Assembly: GCA_028711675.1 (NCBI GenBank)
Contig: JAQTRT010000152.1
Span: 1-7,590 of the forward strand
From: a bacterium
GTDB taxonomy: Bacteria > Spirochaetota > JAHITG01
Length of the DNA stretch: 7,590 bases
Reading direction: 5' to 3'
The notes beneath the pieces are model-generated. The model saw only the letters and a list, made by a program, of their open reading frames with translations, was not told the DNA's origin and did not search any database. Each line of letters starts with the position of its first letter. The stretch's first letter is position 1. The position numbers and the translations under genes were made by a program. Shown in pieces: positions 1 through 5,030 of the stretch.

Positions 1-998
1 CCCGGGGAAAGGAGGATCATCATCTCTTCGGCCTTGTCCGATTTCACCTTCATCCATGCTTCCTCCTGGACGGGGAGCATGATCTTACTGATCTTATTGA
101 TAACGACATCAGCGCCGGATATGACAAGGTCCCTGATCGAAACATCCCCGATGTTCTTCCCGAACAGCCTGCCTTCCTGCTTTTCTTCCTTTTTAACACT
201 GCGGGAGAGGAATTCCACGATAGTATCGTTCAAATCCATTTTTTCCGGAAGGATGAAAGTGAACCTCTTCCCTTCATCCAGAACAAGGCACGATGTATTG
301 CTCCATCCCTCAGGCGAATAAGGAAGTTCCGGCGGGATTTTACCGTTGAAATTATATTCCTGTCTGCTGGACAGATGCGTAGTGGAAAGGCCGAGGCTGT
401 TGAAAAGCTGGTCGGAGGAACGGTCTCCTTTTAATTCGATATTATTTTTCTCACCGGTCTTTAAAGCCTCCAGGCTCAATACTTCCTTGTCATCACTTGT
501 CTTGATGACAGAAGCCAGTACCAGTTTGCCTGCTTCGGAATTTATCGCTTCCGCCAGTTTATCAAGCTTGCCTCCGGACTTGAATTCGCTCACTTCTGCT
601 TTCTCACTGCCTACGGATATCGTAAAGACCGCGCCGGGCCAATCTTTATCGCAAGGAAGTTCGTCCGAAAGGATCTTGTGGGCCTGGGCAAGGTTCAGGA
701 TCTCGATCTTATGATCGCCTTTGGCCGCATTATCCTGGACACTGGCCGTGAAATATTCATCGCTGGGCGAAACAACCTTTTTATTATTAAAGACGCGGTT
801 GAATCCGTACAGTTCCTTTACCTGATTATTAAGTTTGGTAAGTTCCTTGTTAAAGTCCTTCCATATCTCTTTCTGGTATTGAAGATCTTTTTTCTCGTTC
901 TGAAGCCTGTAGATCGGCCGCTTCTCGACCTCAACAAGTTTGCTTATGATATCTTCAGTATTAATATCGGAATTCATCCCGGAATAGGTAACGGGCAT
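1..998 (-). CDS. fliD: Flagellar hook-associated protein 2 (FliD, filament cap), 3' end cut by the window edge
   Basis: FliD caps the growing flagellar filament and guides flagellin folding at the tip; in spirochaetes it works in the periplasm. The reading frame is open from the ATG at 998 to the left edge, giving 332 codons with no stop, so the C-terminal part is missing. The N-terminus reads MPVTYSGMNSDINTEDIISK, then VEVEKRPI at about residues 22-29 and a heptad-like helix (KKDLQYQKEIWKDFNKEL). This is the FliD N-terminal domain, roughly residues 1-110, and the following LYGFNRVF and KIEILNLAQAHK blocks also fit. The start is supported by AAGGAG (1006-1011) 7 nt upstream of ATG. It is the last visible gene of the flaB-flaB-flaG-fliD series on this strand. 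No strong promoter is evident in the 200-bp gap before it. The family call is confident; the full length is unknown. Confidence 0.9.
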   Translation of the reverse strand, partial: MPVTYSGMNSDINTEDIISKLVEVEKRPIYRLQNEKKDLQYQKEIWKDFNKELTKLNNQVKELYGFNRVFNNKKVVSPSDEYFTASVQDNAAKGDHKIEILNLAQAHKILSDELPCDKDWPGAVFTISVGSEKAEVSEFKSGGKLDKLAEAINSEAGKLVLASVIKTSDDKEVLSLEALKTGEKNNIELKGDRSSDQLFNSLGLSTTHLSSRQEYNFNGKIPPELPYSPEGWSNTSCLVLDEGKRFTFILPEKMDLNDTIVEFLSRSVKKEEKQEGRLFGKNIGDVSIRDLVISGADVVINKISKIMLPVQEEAWMKVKSDKAEEMMILLSP

Positions 999-1022
999 GA
1001 AAAAACTCCTTCTTCCAATGCA

Positions 1023-1040
1023 CCTTTAAGATTTTAAAGG
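1023..1040 (-). promoter_or_regulatory. Small hairpin upstream of the fliD ribosome-binding site
   Basis: A perfect 7-bp inverted repeat, CCTTTAA/TTAAAGG with a 4-nt loop, ends about 12 nt before the AAGGAG of fliD. In the fliD mRNA it would fold just 5' of the ribosome-binding site. It is AT-rich and therefore weak. A role in translation is inference only. Confidence 0.3.
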
Positions 1041-1068
1041 ACATAATAAGGCGTTTTCCGGAGGCCGG

Positions 1069-1085
1069 CTGGAGTCCTGCTCCAG
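1069..1085 (-). promoter_or_regulatory. Hairpin with GGA in the loop in the flaG-fliD gap
   Basis: On the minus strand the sequence is CTGGAG-CAGGA-CTCCAG, a perfect 6-bp GC-rich stem with a 5-nt loop. The loop holds AGGA, the core recognised by CsrA/RsmE proteins. It lies about 70 nt upstream of the fliD start. No T-tract follows it, so it does not look like an intrinsic terminator. The structure is seen directly; CsrA binding is inferred. Confidence 0.35.
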
Positions 1086-1105
1086 TTGTCCTTCGTGAAA
1101 ACAGG

Positions 1106-1131
1106 AAAAAAACGCAAGGATCGTTTTTTTT
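1106..1131 (-). terminator. A-tract/T-tract hairpin downstream of flaG, possible weak terminator
   Basis: AAAAAAACG (1106-1114) and CGTTTTTTT (1122-1130) form a perfect 9-bp stem around a 7-nt loop, about 70 nt past the flaG stop codon. On the minus strand the stem is followed by a short T-run that is part of its own 3' arm. With only two G-C pairs it would be a poor intrinsic terminator, so partial read-through from flaG into fliD is likely. Confidence 0.3.
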
Positions 1132-1199
1132 ATCCTTATTATAATTTCGGTAAAAAGGAATAATCGATTAGCTAATTTCAACAGTATGTTTTTCTGGAG

Positions 1200-1583
1200 T
1201 TAACGTTTACTGTCGATGAATACACCTATCATCTGATGGAGCCGGTGAATATAATCTAAAACCTCTTTTGTGGGTATTTCTTTGATCACCTTATCGGTCT
1301 CAGAGTCAATGATCCTGACTACGACCCGCTTACTCTCCTCGTCATAGGACATTTTCAGCTTTTTATTGAAAATCTCGATGGTTTTGTTCATTTTTTCAAT
1401 AGCATCGGAAATGTCCTGTTCGGTCATTCTGTCTGCAACAACCTCTGACTGGGCCTTTTTTCTCGCTTCTTCTGCTTTAATCTTTTCCACTTCCTGGTTA
1501 TTGTCTTTTACAGGTCTCAGATTCATCTGTTCACTACTAATTTTTTTGGCGGCCTCATCATTGATCACATTTACTATGGCCAT
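1200..1583 (-). CDS. flaG: FlaG family flagellar protein
   Basis: This 127-residue protein belongs to the FlaG family, small proteins coded beside flagellin and fliD that influence filament length or assembly; the biochemical role is poorly defined. The conserved C-terminal domain is clear at about residues 72-127: LKMSYDEESKRVVVRIIDSE, then DKVIKEIPTKEVLDYIHRLH and a final MIGVFIDSKR. The first 70 residues are charged and helical-looking (EVEKIKAEEARKKAQSEVVA), as is usual for the variable N-terminal region. The start is supported by GAGGTG (1591-1596) about 9 nt before ATG. It lies between flaB and fliD on the same strand. An ACCGATAA box 34 nt upstream may give it a promoter of its own. 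Confidence 0.9.
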   Translation of the reverse strand: MAIVNVINDEAAKKISSEQMNLRPVKDNNQEVEKIKAEEARKKAQSEVVADRMTEQDISDAIEKMNKTIEIFNKKLKMSYDEESKRVVVRIIDSETDKVIKEIPTKEVLDYIHRLHQMIGVFIDSKR

Positions 1584-1616
1584 ACCTTATCACCTCTCTT
1601 GTTCTCCCTACTCCTA

Positions 1617-1624
1617 TTATCGGT
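1617..1624 (-). promoter_or_regulatory. flaG: Possible sigma-28-type -10 box for flaG
   Basis: On the minus strand ACCGATAA matches the sigma-28 -10 consensus GCCGATAA at 7 of 8 positions. It would start transcription some 27 nt before the flaG ATG. At the expected 11-nt spacing the -35 (TATTATAA, inside the right-hand repeat arm of the palindromic element) matches TAAAGTTT poorly, so the call is weak. Confidence 0.3.
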
Positions 1625-1629
1625 AGTGG

Positions 1630-1819
1630 TTGGGGTTATAATAAGTAATTTTTTAAATCTCCCGATAGATCTATAGCTGAGACTGCTCCGGAACGGTCTT
1701 ACGGCCGTCCAAACTCATCCTGCTTACCCTTTCCTTCCGCTTTCCACTACCTTCTCGTTTCGGAACGAAAGCTGGCAGGATGAGAGGCTACAATCTCAAC
1801 CTTACTATTATAACCCCAA
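1630..1819. repeat. 190-bp palindromic element with 14-bp inverted ends between flaB and flaG
   Basis: The ends are perfect 14-bp inverted repeats, TTGGGGTTATAATA (1630-1643) and its complement (1806-1819), and the pairing continues as AGTAA/GTAA with one bulge. Inside lies a second perfect 10-bp inverted pair, CTCATCCTGC (1714-1723) and GCAGGATGAG (1775-1784). This encloses GCTTTC/GAAAGC (1739-1744, 1767-1772) and an overlapping small TCGTT/AACGA hairpin. A separate imperfect hairpin covers about 1690-1710. There is no open reading frame of note. It could be a MITE-like mobile element or the folded 3' UTR/leader RNA of the flaB-flaG transcript. No convincing target-site duplication is seen. 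On the minus strand it is rich in GGA triplets, with seven inside the element. Confidence 0.6.
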
Positions 1820-1833
1820 AACCTGATCCCTAA

Positions 1834-2676
1834 TTAGCCCAGTAAAGGCAAAATAGAAGCGGTCTTCATGTTTGCCTGGGCCAACATTGCCGTCGTGCTC
1901 TGTAACAGTATTTGGTTCTTCGTGTAATCCACCATCTCTTCTGCCATATCAACGTCGCGGATTCTGGATTCAGAAGCCTGTAAATTCTCATATCCTGTCA
2001 GAACTCCCTTGACTCCCATCTCAAAGCGGGACTGATACGCGCCGAGATCAGCTCTTTGTTTGCTGATCTTCGTTAAGGCGGTATCGATCTTCGCTAAGGA
2101 GGACTGGGCGCTTTCAGGAGTGGATATAGAGATCCCCTGCACGTTCAAACCGGCTACGGACATGGTACCGATGAACGCCCGGACCCTCTGGCCGGCATTG
2201 GCTCCGATATGGAACCACATGGAACCTGTTGCAGTTCCGCCTGCCTGAGGATTGGCGAACCGGCCGGTCAGCATGTTCATACCGTTGAACTGGGCAGAAG
2301 TGGCAACCCGGTCAAGCTCGCTCATTAAAGAGGAAACTTCGACCTGGATCTGCATCCTGTCCTCTTTGGTGTAGATGCCGTTCGCGGACTGGATGGCCAG
2401 TTCTCTCATTCTCTGGAGAACGTCCTGGCCTTCCTGGAGATACCCTTCTGTCGTCTGGACAAAAGAGATCCCGTCCTCGAGGTTCCTGGCTGCCTGCCGT
2501 AAACCGCGGATTTGTGACCGCATTTTTTCGGAAACAGCCAGGCCGGAAGCATCGTCACCGGCTCTGTTGATACGCATACCAGATGACAGTTTTTCGATGT
2601 TCTTGTCAATACTGATACCGTTCATCTTAAGCATTCGACTGGCAAAGATCGCACTGATATTGTGATTTATTATCAT
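1834..2676 (-). CDS. flaB: Flagellin FlaB, core protein of the periplasmic flagellar filament (second copy in the cluster)
   Basis: This 280-residue protein is a structural subunit of the flagellar filament. It has the two conserved flagellin ends: an N-terminal D0/D1 region (MIINHNISAIFASRML, then KLSSGMRINRAGDDASGLAV, to about residue 140) and a C-terminal D1/D0 region from about residue 195 (ALTKISKQRADLGAYQSRFE, then SESRIRDVDMAEEMV). Only a short linker lies between them, so the variable outer domains of enteric flagellins are absent. The SMWFHIGANAGQR segment (about residues 153-165) is characteristic of spirochaete FlaB. No signal peptide is present, as expected for export by the flagellar type III apparatus. 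The start is set by GGGAGGG (2684-2690), 7-8 nt before ATG. It is closely related to the flaB just upstream, consistent with tandem duplication, and shares its leader hairpin. Confidence 0.95.
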   Translation of the reverse strand: MIINHNISAIFASRMLKMNGISIDKNIEKLSSGMRINRAGDDASGLAVSEKMRSQIRGLRQAARNLEDGISFVQTTEGYLQEGQDVLQRMRELAIQSANGIYTKEDRMQIQVEVSSLMSELDRVATSAQFNGMNMLTGRFANPQAGGTATGSMWFHIGANAGQRVRAFIGTMSVAGLNVQGISISTPESAQSSLAKIDTALTKISKQRADLGAYQSRFEMGVKGVLTGYENLQASESRIRDVDMAEEMVDYTKNQILLQSTTAMLAQANMKTASILPLLG

Positions 2677-2700
2677 AGGTTATCCCTCCCTAGATAAAAT

Positions 2701-2720
2701 TATCAGCATCCTTGCTGACA
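2701..2720 (-). promoter_or_regulatory. flaB leader hairpin with AAGGAT loop, candidate CsrA site
   Basis: On the minus strand TGTCAGC-AAGGAT-GCTGATA forms a 7-bp stem (one G-U pair) presenting GGA in a 6-nt loop. It ends 10 nt before the GGGAGGG ribosome-binding site. The core GCAAGGATGC fits the CsrA consensus (CARGGAUG in a hairpin loop). The other flaB has the same loop, closing pairs and spacing with a different stem sequence, which argues for selected RNA structure. Confidence 0.6.
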
Positions 2721-2736
2721 ACACATTTTTCCCTGA

Positions 2737-2744
2737 TTATAGGC
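2737..2744 (-). promoter_or_regulatory. Candidate -10 box for the second flaB
   Basis: On the minus strand GCCTATAAT matches the sigma-28 -10 (GCCGATAA) at 7 of 8 positions and also contains a perfect sigma-70 TATAAT. Initiation here would give a leader of about 53 nt holding just the AAGGAT hairpin and ribosome-binding site. No good -35 of either type is seen at proper spacing; TAGAGGTC is two bases too far for sigma-28. An inverted repeat GAGGT/ACCTC (2745-2749, 2759-2763) occupies the spacer. Confidence 0.4.
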
Positions 2745-2769
2745 GAGGTTCGGGAGCGACCTCTAACCA

Positions 2770-2799
2770 GGAAAAAACGCTATAATCCCTCGTTTTTCC
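2770..2799 (-). terminator. Possible weak terminator hairpin after the first flaB
   Basis: GGAAAAAACG (2770-2779) and CGTTTTTCC (2791-2799) pair around an 11-nt loop with one bulged base, starting 5 nt past the flaB stop. The stem is A/T-rich and ends in its own T-run, so it would be at best a leaky terminator or a 3'-end stabiliser. Confidence 0.3.
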
Positions 2800-2804
2800 G
2801 TTTT

Positions 2805-3665
2805 TTAGCTTCCGAGCAGCTGCATAACCGTGGCTGTCTTCACATTAGCCTGAGCTAACATGGCTGTTGAAGATCTCATGAGGATCTGGTTTTTCACAAA
2901 TCCCACCATCTCTTCGGCCATGTCGACATCACGGATCCTGGATTCGGATGCCTGCATATTCTCATATGCATTCATCAGACCCTTGGTCGTGAATTCAAGC
3001 CTGATCTGATAAGCGCCCAGGTCAGCTCTCTGCTTGCTGATCTTTGTCAGAGCCGCATCAATGACACCCATAGCTGAATTGGCCTTTTCAGGCGTGGACA
3101 ATGACAGGAAAGTATTGTCCGGGTTCCTTACTTTTAATCCCAATGCTGTCATGGTGCCTATGAACGCTCTTTCCCTCTGGTCCTTGTTAGGGCCAATGTG
3201 GAACCACATGGAAGCAGTCGGTGAACCGCCGCCAGCGGGATTGGCAAATTTTCCAGTAAGCATATTCATGGTGTTGAATTGAGCTGTGGAAGCAACGCGG
3301 TCCAGTTCGTCTACTAAGGAAGAAACTTCGACCTGGATCTGCATTCTGTCTTCGGCTGTGTAGATGCCGTTGGAAGCCTGGATGGACAGCTCCCTTATCC
3401 TCTGCAGAAGGTCCTGACTTTCCTGAAGATAACCTTCTGTGGTCTGGATGAAAGAGATACCATCCTCTGAATTACGGGCTGCTTGACGCAAGCCCCTGAT
3501 CTGAGTTCTTAACTTCTCAGAAACAGCTAAACCGGAAGCATCATCACCGGCGCGGTTGATCCGCATCCCGGATGACAACTTTTCCATGTTCTTGCTAAGA
3601 TCTACGTCGACAAATTTTACTTGTCGGTGGGCAAATATAGCACTTAGATTGTGGTTGATAATCAT
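2805..3665 (-). CDS. flaB: Flagellin FlaB, core protein of the periplasmic flagellar filament (first copy in the cluster)
   Basis: This 286-residue flagellin is a structural subunit of the filament core. The N-terminal D0/D1 region (MIINHNLSAIFAHRQ, then KLSSGMRINRAGDDASGLAV) and C-terminal region (TKISKQRADLGAYQIRLE, then SESRIRDVDMAEEMV) flank a minimal centre with the spirochaete SMWFHIGPNKDQRERAFIG block. An ATG five codons further upstream (3680) is in frame, but GGAGG (3674-3678) lies between it and ATG 3665 with 8-nt spacing. MIINHN is also the usual FlaB N-terminus, so 3665 is the start. The protein differs from its neighbour mainly in residues 15-25 and in a slightly longer centre (NPDNTFLSLSTPEKAN). 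It is first in the cluster and is driven by a near-consensus sigma-28 promoter through a leader of about 215 nt. Confidence 0.95.
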   Translation of the reverse strand: MIINHNLSAIFAHRQVKFVDVDLSKNMEKLSSGMRINRAGDDASGLAVSEKLRTQIRGLRQAARNSEDGISFIQTTEGYLQESQDLLQRIRELSIQASNGIYTAEDRMQIQVEVSSLVDELDRVASTAQFNTMNMLTGKFANPAGGGSPTASMWFHIGPNKDQRERAFIGTMTALGLKVRNPDNTFLSLSTPEKANSAMGVIDAALTKISKQRADLGAYQIRLEFTTKGLMNAYENMQASESRIRDVDMAEEMVGFVKNQILMRSSTAMLAQANVKTATVMQLLGS

Positions 3666-3689
3666 ATGCGTATCCTCCATGTAAATTTT

Positions 3690-3713
3690 AAATTAAGCAT
3701 CCTTGCTTAATTT
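3690..3713 (-). promoter_or_regulatory. flaB leader hairpin with AAGGAT loop, candidate CsrA site
   Basis: On the minus strand AAATTAAGC-AAGGAT-GCTTAATTT is a perfect 9-bp stem with GGA in the loop, ending 11 nt before the GGAGG of this flaB. Loop, closing G-C pairs and spacing equal those before the other flaB, while the outer stem differs and keeps pairing. The ATG in the loop opens a 12-codon frame (3700-3662) whose TGA overlaps the flaB ATG as ATGA; this may be incidental to the CsrA consensus. Confidence 0.6.
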
Positions 3714-3724
3714 TCCCGATAAAA

Positions 3725-3761
3725 CTAAACTCACCTCCTTTTTTGTTAAGAAATAGTTTAG
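3725..3761 (-). promoter_or_regulatory. Hairpin loop holding an orphan full Shine-Dalgarno sequence
   Basis: AAGGAGGTGA (3731-3740, minus strand), a full complement of the 16S rRNA 3' end, lies about 65 nt before the flaB start with no start codon at usual spacing. It is enclosed by a 7-bp inverted repeat CTAAACT/AGTTTAG, so it would sit in a large loop. It could be a ribosome standby site, a further GGA site for CsrA, or a relic. The sequence is certain, the role is not. Confidence 0.4.
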
Positions 3762-3784
3762 CTGTTCCTGCTGATTGGGTTTGC

Positions 3785-3803
3785 CCTGTCTCCAATAAAC
3801 AGG
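3785..3803 (-). promoter_or_regulatory. Third GGA-loop hairpin in the flaB leader
   Basis: On the minus strand CCTGT-TTATTGGAG-ACAGG has a 5-bp stem and a 9-nt loop that contains GGA. It is weaker than the hairpins at 3690-3713 and 2701-2720 and is listed because it lies in the same leader. Confidence 0.25.
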
Positions 3804-3888
3804 TAAATAACCAGACGTTTCATCGGAATCAGACCAAATTTTCAGGGTCTAAACCATTTCCAAGATTAGGCTATTCGCCTTATCTAAG

Positions 3889-3915
3889 GTATCGGCAAAT
3901 TCCCTGAAAACTTTA
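3889..3915 (-). promoter_or_regulatory. Sigma-28 (FliA-type) promoter of the flaB cluster
   Basis: On the minus strand TAAAGTTT (3908-3915), an 11-nt spacer, then GCCGATAC (3889-3896). This matches the flagellar sigma-28 consensus TAAAGTTT-N11-GCCGATAA at 15 of 16 positions. Transcription would start near 3882, giving a leader of about 215 nt before flaB. Sigma-28 control fits a late-class filament gene. A 9-bp inverted repeat TTTTCAGGG/CCCTGAAAA (3839-3847, 3902-3910) has one arm in the spacer and -35 and the other past the start site. Confidence 0.85.
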
Positions 3916-3925
3916 GCCTCTATTA

Positions 3926-3955
3926 TATATATAATTGGTATTTTTCACTTGTCAA
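3926..3955 (-). promoter_or_regulatory. Possible upstream sigma-70-type promoter for flaB
   Basis: On the minus strand a perfect TTGACA (3950-3955) is followed after 18 nt by TATATA (3926-3931). It would add a second, vegetative start about 35 nt upstream of the sigma-28 start. The AT-rich region makes chance matches to the -10 easy. It lies just 15 bp from the repeat at the transposase element's left end. Confidence 0.4.
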
Positions 3956-3970
3956 CTACTTTCTCTTTCT

Positions 3971-3994
3971 GGTGCCGGTACCGTACACCGTACA
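3971..3994 (+). repeat. Left inverted repeat of the transposase element
   Basis: GGTGCCGGTACCGTACA (3971-3987) is the exact reverse complement of 5003-5019 and of 6336-6352. Here it is followed by a second copy of its last seven bases, making a CCGTACA tandem pair (3981-3994). The GC-rich repeat stands out from the AT-rich DNA around it. It is probably the recognition sequence of the adjacent Y1 transposase. Confidence 0.8.
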
Positions 3995-4005
3995 AATGGA
4001 TAAAA

Positions 4006-4031
4006 ATCAATAAAATTGATAAAAATATCAA
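4006..4031 (+). repeat. Overlapping AT-rich hairpins upstream of the transposase
   Basis: ATCAAT-AAA-ATTGAT (4006-4020) and TTGATA-AAAA-TATCAA (4016-4031) share the central TTGAT, so only one can fold at a time. They lie between the left repeat and the transposase start and may be part of its promoter or of a hairpin recognised by the enzyme. A clear promoter cannot be assigned. Confidence 0.35.
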
Positions 4032-4076
4032 CATTTTTTTGTATATAAATAGTAAATCAGGTACAGGAGAGAATCC

Positions 4077-5030
4077 TTGGGAAGACAGCTCCGTATTCAA
4101 TATGAAAACGCATTCTACCATGTTATTTCTCATGGTAATGGCCGCCAATGGATATATAAAACCGAAGCAGATCTGGTATTATTAAAAAAAACGCTGATCG
4201 AGGTAATTGACAAATACCATGTAAAAGTCCATGCTGTGGTGATCATGCGAAATCATTATCATATGCTTATTGAAACACCTCTGGCTAACCTGAGCCTTGC
4301 CATAAAAAAAATGAACTGTCGTTTTGCCAGTCTCTTTAATAAAAGTCATGGCCGGCAGGGAAGCGTATTTAAGGACAGATATAAGGCAATACTTATTCAA
4401 AAAGAGAGCTACTATCTGAATGTTCTAAGATACATTTGCCAAAATCCTGTCCGCTTAAACCTGACAAAAAAATGTGAAGATTATCAAGGCAGCTATTTAA
4501 ACTGGATCAATGACCAGGAATTCATAAAATATATATATTTTGATGATCTTATTGAATATTTTAAATCACAAAGTCCCTGGAGCGAACGCTTTTTTCACTG
4601 GATCAATGATAAGTTTGAAACAAATCCTGTTAAAAATTCTGATCATCCATCATTACTGGGCGACACGAATTGGCTGAACGAGATCGGGAAAAGAATTAAA
4701 ATACCTATCACACAGGAAGTAGTTCAGAAAAAGAAATACATCGGGCTCAGATTCAATAATAAACTATTGCATAACGCTCTGGATGAATATCCGAAAAAAG
4801 AAAGATATAATATTCTATCTTATTTATACAATAAATACAGCGGTCAAACCCAGGAACATATAAGTAAAAAATTGAAAATAAAAAACGGAAACGCATTACG
4901 ATTAAAAATATACAGATTTAAAAAACAATTATGTAACAATCCTATCAGACGATTTGAATTAACCAAGCTTGAAAGAATATTTTTTGGCTATTCCCCGAAC
5001 GATGTACGGTACCGGCACCTCAGGTGTTGA
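4077..5030 (+). CDS. IS200/REP-associated tyrosine transposase (Y1_Tnp, HUH family) with C-terminal helix-turn-helix extension
   Basis: The 317-residue protein is a Y1 HUH single-strand transposase of the REP-associated (RAYT-like) branch. The N-terminus MGRQLRIQYENAFYHVISHG is the family signature. HYH at residues 60-62 (RNHYHMLIETP) is the HUH metal-binding motif, and GSVFKDRYKAIL (95-106) followed by VLRYICQNPVR (116-126) is the conserved helix; Y119 is a candidate nucleophile. Residues about 239-300 look like a DnaA-C/HTH-type DNA-binding extension (SGQTQEHISKKLKIKNGNAL), as in longer members. The start is TTG, chosen because AGGAG (4065-4069) lies 7 nt upstream and the N-terminus then fits the family. 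The frame reads through the right 17-bp repeat, which encodes part of the tail (DVRYRHLRC), and its end overlaps the convergent CreD-like gene by 11 bp. It looks intact. Confidence 0.9.
   Translation: MGRQLRIQYENAFYHVISHGNGRQWIYKTEADLVLLKKTLIEVIDKYHVKVHAVVIMRNHYHMLIETPLANLSLAIKKMNCRFASLFNKSHGRQGSVFKDRYKAILIQKESYYLNVLRYICQNPVRLNLTKKCEDYQGSYLNWINDQEFIKYIYFDDLIEYFKSQSPWSERFFHWINDKFETNPVKNSDHPSLLGDTNWLNEIGKRIKIPITQEVVQKKKYIGLRFNNKLLHNALDEYPKKERYNILSYLYNKYSGQTQEHISKKLKIKNGNALRLKIYRFKKQLCNNPIRRFELTKLERIFFGYSPNDVRYRHLRC
5003..5019 (-). repeat. Right inverted repeat of the transposase element, inside the transposase reading frame
   Basis: TGTACGGTACCGGCACC is the exact reverse complement of 3971-3987. 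It encodes the transposase's VRYRHL segment and ends one base before the stop codon of the convergent CreD-like gene (5020-5022). The bases CACCT-C-AGGTG (5016-5026) form a further perfect 5-bp inverted repeat across this junction. Confidence 0.8.

Larger units (their letters stand above)
3971..5019 (+). mobile_element. IS200/REP-type (Y1 transposase) element, about 1.05 kb
   Basis: One transposase gene lies between two exact 17-bp repeats in opposite orientation. The interior is much more AT-rich than the flanking flagellar and iorA genes, suggesting acquisition by transfer. Simple IS200/IS605 elements end in subterminal hairpins rather than true terminal inverted repeats, so these copies may instead be REP-like sites that the transposase recognises. 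The boundaries given are those of the repeats, not proven ends. Confidence 0.6.

Noticed and set aside
34..1037. Three plus-strand open frames (34-321, 346-714, 678-1037)
   Set aside because: They lie antisense to the continuous fliD frame, which has recognisable FliD motifs, and their translations resemble no family.
1630..1819. c-di-GMP (GEMM) or other known riboswitch in the flaB-flaG spacer
   Set aside because: The conserved GEMM core and tetraloop receptor sequences are absent, and no other riboswitch signature was recognised.
1366..2665. Plus-strand frames (1366-1626, 2060-2248, 2375-2665) and minus-strand frame 2406-2609
   Set aside because: Shadows of flaG and flaB in other frames; no ribosome-binding sites or family likeness.
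3666..3680. Earlier start codon for the first flaB (MEDTH extension)
   Set aside because: The GGAGG that serves ATG 3665 lies inside this extension, and FlaB proteins begin MIINHN.
3760..3900. c-di-GMP riboswitch in the long flaB leader
   Set aside because: The region has the sigma-28 promoter and small hairpins, but not the conserved riboswitch core.
3945..4185. Short frames on both strands at 3945-4148 and 3949-4185
   Set aside because: They overlap the repeat and the transposase N-terminus in other frames and show no homology; likely chance.
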